NCBI GenBank assembly: GCA_020428895.1
Contig: JAGQLZ010000002.1
Location: 4,373-15,487, forward strand
DNA length: 11,115 nt
Direction of reading: 5' to 3'
Origin: Candidatus Kaiserbacteria bacterium
GTDB lineage: Bacteria > Patescibacteriota > Minisyncoccia > Phycocordibacterales > UBA918
Below the pieces are notes generated by a model that saw nothing but the letters and a program-made list of their open reading frames with translations, did no database searches and was not told the DNA's origin. How positions within the stretch are numbered: position 1 is the stretch's first letter; every line of letters begins with the position of its first letter. The position numbers and the translations under genes are program-made. Of this stretch, positions 1 to 6,546 are shown piece by piece.

Positions 1-211
1 ATGACACTTTTACTCTACCGTATGCAAGATTGATATCAGGATGATGTTTTTGTACTTCAGCGTGAATTGTTATTCTTGCTACAAAGATAAAACCAGACAC
101 AAAGTCTTTAAACTCAAAACTTTTACTGATTTTGGTTTGTTTGGCAGAAATAGTCCAAGTTTCAGGAATATTTTTTATAATACTAGATTCCTTTGATTTT
201 CGTTTTCTCAT
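1..211 (-). CDS. Pterin-4a-carbinolamine dehydratase-like protein (partial, C-terminus outside window)
   Basis: This is the first 70 codons of a gene that leaves the window at base 1. Translating from the ATG at 211-209 gives no stop. Around residues 31-43 it has the family pattern of alternating Phe and acidic residues (SFEFKDF, then GFIF). It then has the active-site signature E-x3-H-H-P-D at residues 52-59, followed by Tyr64. H56 and H57 match the two adjacent catalytic histidines of PCD/DCoH enzymes. The third histidine, usually in a THD motif, would lie just past the window edge. Known family members have about 95-110 residues and dehydrate 4a-hydroxytetrahydrobiopterin, recycling the cofactor of aromatic amino acid hydroxylases. 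The start lies one base after the ddl stop (TAA-T-ATG), so translation is probably coupled to ddl, and no Shine-Dalgarno is visible. The family call is good. The physiological substrate is uncertain, because no hydroxylase or pterin gene is in view. Confidence 0.82.
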   Translation of the reverse strand, partial: MRKRKSKESSIIKNIPETWTISAKQTKISKSFEFKDFVSGFIFVARITIHAEVQKHHPDINLAYGRVKVS

Positions 212-212
212 A

Positions 213-1184
213 TTAAACGGTGGCCGTATTAATTAAATGTTCAATCAAATCAGTGTATGACAAACCAACAGCTTGTGTTGCTTTTGGAAAAAGTGATTCT
301 TTTGTTAAGCCGGGTAAGGTGTTAACTTCCAAGAAATAAACTTCGCCATCTCTAATTATAAAATCACTTCTTGATAATTGACTAAGTCCTAGCGCGTTAT
401 GCACCAAACTTGCTACCGTCTGTATTTTTTCTTTTTCACCATAAGTGAACCGGCCCGGACAAATTTCGTCAGAAGTACCATTGTATTTTGCGTCGATATC
501 AAAAAAATCATATTCACTGGCTAAAACAATTTCGACTGGGGGTAGTATGTATATATTCTGAGCTCTAAATTTTTCTAACACTCCACAAGTAGCTTCTCGT
601 CCAGATATTTTTTCCTCCACCAGAACTTTGTCATATTTGCATAACAAATCAACCAAAGAAGACTGTAGTTGTGGTAATGTTTTGACCAACCTAACTCCAC
701 AAGATGAACCACTAGCAATTGGTTTAATAACTAGATCATTTCCTAAATAATTCAAAATCTCCATTACTTTTTCGTCAAGGTATTTTAGATCATTTTTACT
801 TACAACAACGTGACTAGGCATCAGAACATCGTGATCCAATAAAATCTGTTTAGTCAAATCTTTATTAAAGGCCGTTGCTGAAGCAAATGAACTACTGCCA
901 GTAAAAGGTATTTTTAATTCCTGAAGTAATTTTTGAATTTGTCCGTCTTCACCATAAGTGCCATGCAGTGCCAAAAAAACAACGTCAACATCTTTCAAGG
1001 CATTTACCGGTGAAACTTCCCTACCACTATCTAACCAGACGCCACTTTTAGTTATGACAATATCTTTCGGGTTGTAACCTCGACTTTTGAGGGTTTTTAA
1101 AACCTCGGTACCAGAAGACAAAGACACGAAATACTCTTCGCTTGGACCCCCACGCAATACCCCGACCCGAGTCAGATTATTCAT
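213..1184 (-). CDS. ddl: D-alanine--D-alanine ligase
   Basis: This cytoplasmic ATP-grasp enzyme joins two D-alanines using ATP, giving the dipeptide used by MurF in peptidoglycan synthesis. The 323 residues are close to the usual length and look complete. Visible motifs are the N-terminal GGPSEE-x2-VSL loop (12-22; E17 aligns with the substrate-binding Glu15 of E. coli DdlB), LHGTYGEDG (73-81), the ATP-grasp segment VIKPIASGSSCGV (152-164), and DAKY (231-234). Lys233-Tyr234 there match Lys215-Tyr216 of DdlB. Retention of this Tyr favours D-Ala-D-Ala over the D-Ala-D-Lac product of VanA-type ligases. The metal site is D274, E286 and N288 (SDF, then EVNTLPG). A 50-base gap separates it from uvrC and holds a possible promoter of its own. 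A PCD-like gene follows after one base. It shows that the organism makes D-Ala-containing peptidoglycan. The start is supported by the family N-terminus (MNNLTRVGVLRGG). Confidence 0.95.
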   Translation of the reverse strand: MNNLTRVGVLRGGPSEEYFVSLSSGTEVLKTLKSRGYNPKDIVITKSGVWLDSGREVSPVNALKDVDVVFLALHGTYGEDGQIQKLLQELKIPFTGSSSFASATAFNKDLTKQILLDHDVLMPSHVVVSKNDLKYLDEKVMEILNYLGNDLVIKPIASGSSCGVRLVKTLPQLQSSLVDLLCKYDKVLVEEKISGREATCGVLEKFRAQNIYILPPVEIVLASEYDFFDIDAKYNGTSDEICPGRFTYGEKEKIQTVASLVHNALGLSQLSRSDFIIRDGEVYFLEVNTLPGLTKESLFPKATQAVGLSYTDLIEHLINTATV

Positions 1185-1199
1185 GAATATATTTTAGCA
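1185..1199 (-). promoter_or_regulatory. Possible extended -10 promoter for ddl, predicting a leaderless mRNA
   Basis: Read on the minus strand, TGC-TAAAAT (1199-1191) is an extended -10 match (TGn plus 5 of 6 bases of TATAAT). Exactly six bases lie between it and the ddl ATG, so the expected transcription start is the A of the ATG itself. No purine-rich Shine-Dalgarno sequence precedes the ATG. TTGACG lies upstream but only 14 bases from the -10, too close for a standard -35. The promoter would let ddl be made independently of uvrC. It is a sequence match only. Confidence 0.4.
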
Positions 1200-1234
1200 T
1201 GACAATGACACGTCAAATGAAAGTTTGTGCAATT

Positions 1235-2464
1235 TTACTTTACAATCTTTCTTTTACTGCGATGGTAAGTAACAGCAAAACGATGTGACTCTGCGTTAGC
1301 TAACAAAATATAGTCTTTATACTTTTCTTTTAAACTTTTAGTTGCAATTAATTTTTGAGGACGGTGTTTTTCATCTTTAACAACAGCCACTACCGGAATA
1401 ACTACACCATTCTTTTTTAAAACATTTTCGGCTACATTTTTCTGTGCAGTACTACCGTCTACAACAATTATTTGTGGATAGGGCCATTCTGTATGTAACA
1501 ATCGGCGTTCTAATATTTCTTTTAAAGCAGCTGTATCGTTTGCTTTATTAACTGTCTTAATTTTAAATTTTTTGTATTCAGATTTTGCTGGTTCACCACC
1601 TTCGATTACAACCATTACCCCCACCATGTCTTTTCCAGCATGATGTGCAACATCGTAAGCTTCAATCCGTAAGTTATTAGTGTCACGGTAAATTTTAGTA
1701 TCGTCACGTATTAATGAAATATCTTGAATGTGCTCTAAAGCATAAATTTTTCTTTTAAATGTTTCAGCCAGTTCAAACTCTTGTTTTTTTGCCAAACGCA
1801 TCATGTCCTTATGCAATTCTTTAATTACTTGATGTTTCTTACCTTCAAAAAATAATCTGATATGTCGAATGGTTTTATTATAAGAAACGATGTCTTGTTC
1901 ATTTGGGTACAGGCCAATTTGGCGATTGAAATCTATCTGACCACGAATCACTCGACTTTTTTCTGTTCCTATAGGTTTTTTAGTATCATAAAATTTAAAT
2001 AATTTACGAATAATTTTTAAAGCTTCTTTAAATAAAACACCGCTAGTAAATGGTCCAAATTGATAAAGAATTTCTTCTTCATTGAATTTTTCAACCAGAT
2101 CTTTACCGCGCACTACTAAAACCCTTGGCCAATCTTCATTGGTAATGATCAAATGATTATAACTTTTGTCGTCTTTGCTGCGAGTGTTATAAGTTGGTTT
2201 ATGAGTTCGTATTAAATTAGTTTCAAGTATTAACGCTTCCAGAGTACTGTCAGTTACTGTCCATTCAACTTTCCTTGATTCTGACACCATTTTTGCAATT
2301 AATTCAGAACGCTTTTCATTAATATCAGTTGTAAAATAACTTCGAATTCTATTTCGTAAACTAGTGGCTTTACCAATATATAAAATTTCTTTACTTGGTC
2401 CAATGAAAAAGTACACTCCTGCCGTATCGGGAAGTATTAATTTTTGTAAGTCTTCTTTGATCAC
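1235..2464 (-). CDS. uvrC: UvrABC system protein C, short form lacking the C-terminal HhH domain
   Basis: UvrC is the nuclease that cuts damaged DNA on both sides once UvrB is loaded. The order of parts is: GIY-YIG nuclease at 13-95 (GVY 16-18, LYIGKA 28-33, with Tyr29, Arg39 and Glu81 at the catalytic positions; 3' incision); a UVR-type helix pair at about 212-248 that should bind the UVR motif of UvrB; and an RNase H-like nuclease at about 265-405 (5' incision) with D271 (AYDVAHH), D336 (VVDGS) and H394 (ESHRFAVTYHR) in the D-D-H positions. It stops right after this domain at 409 residues, against about 600 in most bacteria, so the tandem helix-hairpin-helix DNA-binding tail is absent. Only 50 bases follow before ddl, so this is not a recent frameshift. 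There is no cysteine in the protein, so the four Cys ligands of the UvrC iron-sulfur cluster are missing (region 155-190). The start is GTG, 20 bases after the uvrA stop. The family N-terminus (LPDTAGVYFF) supports it. Confidence 0.95.
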   Translation of the reverse strand: MIKEDLQKLILPDTAGVYFFIGPSKEILYIGKATSLRNRIRSYFTTDINEKRSELIAKMVSESRKVEWTVTDSTLEALILETNLIRTHKPTYNTRSKDDKSYNHLIITNEDWPRVLVVRGKDLVEKFNEEEILYQFGPFTSGVLFKEALKIIRKLFKFYDTKKPIGTEKSRVIRGQIDFNRQIGLYPNEQDIVSYNKTIRHIRLFFEGKKHQVIKELHKDMMRLAKKQEFELAETFKRKIYALEHIQDISLIRDDTKIYRDTNNLRIEAYDVAHHAGKDMVGVMVVIEGGEPAKSEYKKFKIKTVNKANDTAALKEILERRLLHTEWPYPQIIVVDGSTAQKNVAENVLKKNGVVIPVVAVVKDEKHRPQKLIATKSLKEKYKDYILLANAESHRFAVTYHRSKRKIVK

Positions 2465-2473
2465 AATTTGAGT

Positions 2474-2482
2474 ACTATAACA
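2474..2482 (-). promoter_or_regulatory. Weak extended -10-like element before uvrC
   Basis: Minus-strand TGT-TATAGT (2482-2474) in the 20-base uvrA-uvrC gap matches an extended -10 and lies nine bases before the GTG start of uvrC. There is no convincing -35. Such matches are common by chance in AT-rich DNA, and uvrC may simply be read from the uvrA transcript. Confidence 0.2.
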
Positions 2483-2484
2483 AA

Positions 2485-5121
2485 CTATTTGAGGTGTTGT
2501 TTTAGATATTTACCTGTGAATGATTTGGTATTGTCAGCTACTTCTTCTGGGGTACCTTTGGCCACAATCTGACCACCTTTTACGCCACCTTCAGGGCCAA
2601 TATCAATAATATAGTCGGCTGATTTTATTAAATCAAGGTTGTGTTCAATTACCATAACTGTATTTCCACGATTAACTAGTTCTTGAAGAATTTCAATCAG
2701 TTTCTTTACGTCTTCATAGTGCAAACCAATTGTTGGTTCATCAAGTAAATAAATAGTCTTTTGTGTGTGTGGACGGTATAATTCTGAAGCAATTTTAACT
2801 CTTTGCGCCTCCCCACCAGAAAGAGTCGTGGCGCTTTGACCCAACTCAAGGTAACTGAGTCCAACATCAATCAGTGTTCTCAATCGCTCCTCAATAGCTG
2901 GAACATCTTTGAAAAATTCATAAGCTTCTTCAACGGTCATATGAAGAATTTCATAAATATTTTTTCGTTTATAACGAATATCTAAAGTTTCTTTAGTAAA
3001 ACGAGTGCCGTCACAGACATCACAAGTAACATATACTGTTGGCAAAAAATGCATTTCAACTGCAATTACACCATTTCCTTGACAGGCTTCACAACGACCA
3101 CCTTTTACGTTAAAAGAAAACCGTCCTGGTTTCCAACCACGAGCTCTAGCCTCACTGGTAGCGGCAAATAAATCACGAATATGTGTGAATGCTCCTGTGT
3201 AAGTGGCTGGATTTGAACGTGGAGTTCTACCAATTGGTGATTGATCTATCAGTACTGATCGACCCAAATATTCTGTACCAGTGAAGGTCTTTGCATTATA
3301 GGTGTGCGGTGTTCGAAAGCGTTTTTCTAAACGAGATTTTAAATTCCGGTCAATTATATCGTACATGAATGTTGACTTGCCTGAACCGGATACGCCAGTT
3401 ACACAGATTAGTCGACCAAGTGGTATGTCGACACTTAAATTTTTAATGTTGTTTGCTTTACCACCACGAATTTTAATCGAGCCTTTTTCGCTTGTTCGTC
3501 GCGGAGGAATTTCAATTCTCTTGTCTCCTCTTAAGTAATCAAGAGTGATAGATTTACTGTCGTTATTTTTAGCTGACAATAAGTCTTCCAAATAATCAGA
3601 AACGACTACTTCCCCACCATGCACACCGGCTCCCGGCCCGATATCAATTAAATAATCAGCAGAAAAGATTGTGTCTTCATCATGTTCCACCACAATAATA
3701 GTGTTTCCAAGATCACGTAACTCAGTAAGAGTTTTTATTAAACGGTCATTATCTCTTTGGTGCAGACCAATCGTTGGTTCATCTAGCACGTATAGAGCGC
3801 CCACCAAACCTGAACCAAGTTGCGAAGCTAAGCGAATACGCTGTGCCTCACCTCCAGAAAGAGTGTTGGCTCGTCTGTCTAAAGTTAGGTATTCAATACC
3901 AACATTTTTCATAAATTCCAAGCGTTCAATAATTTCTCGGAGAGCGGGCCAAGCAATTTCGTGATCTTTCTTTGATAACTTGAGATTAGTAATAAATTCA
4001 GAGGCATCAGACACACTTAAAGACGTGAAGTCAACGATATTTTTACCAAGATTCTTTTTTCCGTCACCACCTAGATAAACTCGCAACGCTTCCGGACGAA
4101 GTCGAGCGCCTTTACAAACAGTACATTCATCAGAATGAAAAATTCCAACCATACCAAGACCGTTACATTCTGGGCAAGCTCCGTATGGTGAATTAAATGA
4201 AAATAAACGAGGCTCTACTTCTGGAAATGACGAACCATCAACTGGACAGATAAACTTGGCCGAGAGAGTCCTTACACTTCCGTCTGGTGCTTCAACTTTA
4301 ACCATCCCAGACGCTTGATTTAAAGCGATTTCAACAGCTTCTGACAGACGTTCATGAGCTCCCTTGGGATCGTCAGTAAATTCTGATACATAAATTTCAT
4401 CAACCAGAACATCAATATCGTGACGTTTGGTTTTAGTTAAGATGATTTTTTCTCGCAATTGTTTGACCTCCCCATCTATTTTTACAGTTTCAAAGCCTTT
4501 ATTTAAAAGATCATATAGTAATTGATAATACTCGCCTTTACGACCAACCACCACCGGAGCAAATATACTGACACGTCCTTTTGACAATTCTATGCCCATC
4601 ACTTCTTTTGCTTGATTTTTAGCTGCATTCTTTACTTCAATGCTTTCGATTGATTTAAGAACAATGTCTAAAATCTCATCTTGAGATAACTTTTCAATTG
4701 CAATATCAACCCCTAAACAATATGGTTGACCAATTCGTGCGTAAAGAATTCGCAGGTAGTCATAAATTTCAGTTATGGTTGCTACAGTAGAACGTGGATT
4801 TCGACTAGCAGATTTTTGATCTATAGAAATGGCTGGTGATAAACCAGAAATTTCATCAAGATCTGGTTTTTGCATTTTATTTAAAAACTGTCTTGCGTAA
4901 GCTGATAGAGATTCTATGTACCTTCTCTGACCTTCAGCAAAAATCGTATCGAAAGCTAATGAGGATTTACCACTCCCAGACGGACCAGTAATAGCAATCA
5001 TTTTTCCACGCGGCATGGATACATCAATATTTTTCAAATTGTGGGTACGAGCACCCTTAATAACGATGTGAGTATCATCGCCAGTGTTCCATTTAGTTTT
5101 TTTATCTTTATTTTCTGCCAT
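2485..5121 (-). CDS. uvrA: UvrABC system protein A (excinuclease ATPase), shortened
   Basis: UvrA is the dimeric ABC-type ATPase that scans DNA for bulky damage and delivers UvrB. Both ATPase modules are complete: Walker A at 46-53 (GPSGSGKS) and 576-584 (GVSGSGKST), signature LSGGEAQR at 421-428 and 767-774, and Walker B with DEPTIGLH at 447-454 and 794-801. The UvrB-binding insertion spans roughly 140-285. The second zinc module has all four cysteines (C677, C680, C700, C703). At 878 residues it is shorter than the usual 940 or so. The main loss is between CNGLG (319-323) and the ECTVCKGARL block (332-341), where E. coli UvrA carries roughly 100 more residues. In the first zinc module the pattern is C292-x2-D295 with C316-x2-C319, so one usual Cys is Asp. 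Another CxxC (C333, C336) lies close by. uvrC follows after 20 bases. An 84-base gap with a -10 box and a hairpin precedes it, suggesting its own promoter. Confidence 0.97.
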   Translation of the reverse strand: MAENKDKKTKWNTGDDTHIVIKGARTHNLKNIDVSMPRGKMIAITGPSGSGKSSLAFDTIFAEGQRRYIESLSAYARQFLNKMQKPDLDEISGLSPAISIDQKSASRNPRSTVATITEIYDYLRILYARIGQPYCLGVDIAIEKLSQDEILDIVLKSIESIEVKNAAKNQAKEVMGIELSKGRVSIFAPVVVGRKGEYYQLLYDLLNKGFETVKIDGEVKQLREKIILTKTKRHDIDVLVDEIYVSEFTDDPKGAHERLSEAVEIALNQASGMVKVEAPDGSVRTLSAKFICPVDGSSFPEVEPRLFSFNSPYGACPECNGLGMVGIFHSDECTVCKGARLRPEALRVYLGGDGKKNLGKNIVDFTSLSVSDASEFITNLKLSKKDHEIAWPALREIIERLEFMKNVGIEYLTLDRRANTLSGGEAQRIRLASQLGSGLVGALYVLDEPTIGLHQRDNDRLIKTLTELRDLGNTIIVVEHDEDTIFSADYLIDIGPGAGVHGGEVVVSDYLEDLLSAKNNDSKSITLDYLRGDKRIEIPPRRTSEKGSIKIRGGKANNIKNLSVDIPLGRLICVTGVSGSGKSTFMYDIIDRNLKSRLEKRFRTPHTYNAKTFTGTEYLGRSVLIDQSPIGRTPRSNPATYTGAFTHIRDLFAATSEARARGWKPGRFSFNVKGGRCEACQGNGVIAVEMHFLPTVYVTCDVCDGTRFTKETLDIRYKRKNIYEILHMTVEEAYEFFKDVPAIEERLRTLIDVGLSYLELGQSATTLSGGEAQRVKIASELYRPHTQKTIYLLDEPTIGLHYEDVKKLIEILQELVNRGNTVMVIEHNLDLIKSADYIIDIGPEGGVKGGQIVAKGTPEEVADNTKSFTGKYLKQHLK

Positions 5122-5134
5122 ACACGTAGATTCG

Positions 5135-5154
5135 CCAGCAGTTGGGGCTGCTGG
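5135..5154 (-). promoter_or_regulatory. GC-rich hairpin in the uvrA leader
   Basis: A perfect 7-base inverted repeat (CCAGCAG and CTGCTGG on the minus strand) encloses a 6-base CCCCAA loop. It ends 13 bases before the uvrA ATG and, if the upstream TATACT is a -10 box, begins within a few bases of the mRNA 5' end. It is the most GC-rich patch of the intergenic region. No T-run follows on either strand, so it does not look like an intrinsic terminator. A 5'-terminal stem could stabilise the mRNA or control access to the uvrA start. The structure is seen in the sequence; the role is inferred. Confidence 0.5.
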
Positions 5155-5163
5155 TCATAAATG

Positions 5164-5169
5164 AGTATA
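5164..5169 (-). promoter_or_regulatory. Probable -10 box of a uvrA promoter
   Basis: TATACT on the minus strand (5 of 6 bases of TATAAT) lies in the 84-base gap between the histidine kinase and uvrA. Transcription would begin near 5158-5156, giving a leader of about 36 bases that opens with a stem-loop. No good -35 stands 16-18 bases upstream (CTGTAT at 17 bases is weak). An ATG at 5158-5156, about where transcription would start, opens a 16-codon frame that overlaps the uvrA start out of frame. Confidence 0.4.
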
Positions 5170-5205
5170 CCTGATAGTAAAAGAAAATACAGTATTAACC
5201 AAAAT

Positions 5206-6546
5206 TTATTTAGCGTTTTTTGGGAGTGAAATTACAACATTAGTACCTACGTCAACAATAGATTCTATCCCAATTGAGCCACCTAATTTTTCAATCAAAC
5301 TTTTAGTAATCCACATTCCAAGTCCAGTTCCAACGATTTTTTCCTGCCCTGTTTTTTGTACTCTAAAAAATGGTGTAAACATTTTTTGTTGATCTGTAGC
5401 ACTGATACCAGAACCGGTGTCTTTCACTCTTACTTCAATGGAAGTGTTATGATCTTTCAAAACTAATTCAATATGGCCTTCTTTTGTATATTTAATGGCG
5501 TTACTTAAAATATTAGTGAAGACTTGCTTAAGTCTACTAGGGTCAGAAAAAATATTAATTTTAGGTGGGATGGTATTTCTTAGTTCAAGTTTTTTCTCTT
5601 TAGCCAATGGTGATAATTCGGTAACAATTGAGGTAATCAGATTTGATATATCAACCGATTCGATATCAACCTGAAAAGTGCCTGATTGTAGTCTGGCCAC
5701 TTCCAAAAAATCACTGACTAAATTAATCATCCGTTCCGAAGAGTCAGCAATATGAAGAGCGTGTTTTTTTGAAACTTCAGTAGCTTCCGGTGATTCAACA
5801 ATCAGCGAAGCATATCCACGCATAGCAGTAAGTGGAGCTCTTAGTTCGTGAGCAATTACATTGGCAAATCTATCTCTTTCTTCTAAAGTTTTTGCTGTCT
5901 TGAAAAACTTAACTCGATAATCAATATCTCGAATCAAAATAAACGCTAAACCAAACAAAAATATATATGTGATACCTAATAATAGATAAGCTGTAATATA
6001 ACGGTTATAAAAAACATTTTGAAAATATTCAAATGAGTGTTCTGTGAACACAAATACATTAACCCCTTTATTGTCAGTAACGGTGGTCACAATTTGCCAA
6101 TGTTCAATTCCATTGCGAGTAATTTCGTAAATAAAAGGTACGCCAGGGTTAATATATGAACTCCTGAATAAATCAGTTTCAACAACTTTTGTGCCAATTA
6201 AATTAGTATCTAAGGCTGCGACGATAGTAAATTCATTGTCATGTAATTCTGCAACTCTGAAGCGAACAATATCAACATTTTCAGCTGAGACTTTATTTAA
6301 AAGTGTTTGAATTGTGTCGATATTTTCTGTTGATTTTATAGCTACATGAAAGGCATCGTGAATGACTCCAACTCTAGCTTTTTGAACGGTATCTAGGTTA
6401 TCAGAACCAATTGATAAGAAATATTGAGTTGAATACAAAAGGTATACAGGAAAAAACAGAACTAAGATAAGAATAAAAATTACTCTAGGATTTGTATAAA
6501 GATTTTTTACACCTAAAGTAAGTGTCTTAATCAAGTACTTGATCAT
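5206..6546 (-). CDS. Membrane sensor histidine kinase with extracytoplasmic sensor domain
   Basis: This 446-residue kinase has a short basic N-terminus, a membrane segment at about 21-43, an exported domain at about 44-183 (possibly Cache or PAS-like, not firmly recognised), a second membrane segment at about 185-207, a short linker with no evident HAMP domain, then HisKA and HATPase_c. The phosphoacceptor is H233 in AHELRAPLT. The N box is N345-N349 (NILSNAIKYT), the G1 box is DTGSG (376-380), the F box lies near 390-396 (MFTPFFRV), and the G2 box is GTGLG (406-410). All catalytic boxes are intact, so it should autophosphorylate and pass phosphate to a response regulator. None is encoded in this window. 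Its ATG overlaps the stop of the surface protein gene (ATGA, four shared bases), which implies translational coupling and a shared role. uvrA follows after 84 bases. The kinase call is certain; the signal it senses is unknown. Confidence 0.93.
   Translation of the reverse strand: MIKYLIKTLTLGVKNLYTNPRVIFILILVLFFPVYLLYSTQYFLSIGSDNLDTVQKARVGVIHDAFHVAIKSTENIDTIQTLLNKVSAENVDIVRFRVAELHDNEFTIVAALDTNLIGTKVVETDLFRSSYINPGVPFIYEITRNGIEHWQIVTTVTDNKGVNVFVFTEHSFEYFQNVFYNRYITAYLLLGITYIFLFGLAFILIRDIDYRVKFFKTAKTLEERDRFANVIAHELRAPLTAMRGYASLIVESPEATEVSKKHALHIADSSERMINLVSDFLEVARLQSGTFQVDIESVDISNLITSIVTELSPLAKEKKLELRNTIPPKINIFSDPSRLKQVFTNILSNAIKYTKEGHIELVLKDHNTSIEVRVKDTGSGISATDQQKMFTPFFRVQKTGQEKIVGTGLGMWITKSLIEKLGGSIGIESIVDVGTNVVISLPKNAK

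Noticed and set aside
1185..1234. Frameshifted remainder of the UvrC helix-hairpin-helix tail after the uvrC stop.
   Set aside because: The gap is only 50 bases, holds a -10-like element and is followed at once by ddl, so there is no room for a lost domain.
3671..3964. Plus-strand open frame of 97 codons opposite uvrA.
   Set aside because: It lies wholly inside conserved uvrA ATPase motifs and its protein resembles no family. The same holds for the other plus-strand frames in the window.
5135..5154. Hairpin between the kinase and uvrA as a Rho-independent terminator.
   Set aside because: No T-run follows the stem on either strand, and it lies downstream of a -10 box near the uvrA start.
5176..5195. 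TACTGTAT before uvrA as a LexA (SOS) box, since uvrA is SOS-controlled in E. coli.
   Set aside because: Only one half-site is present; the required ACAG half at the proper distance is absent. The Gram-positive LexA consensus is not seen either.
6543..6545. TGA recoding (glycine in Gracilibacteria/SR1).
   Set aside because: TGA ends the surface protein exactly at the kinase start in an ATGA overlap, and the other six genes contain no in-frame TGA. The standard bacterial code fits.
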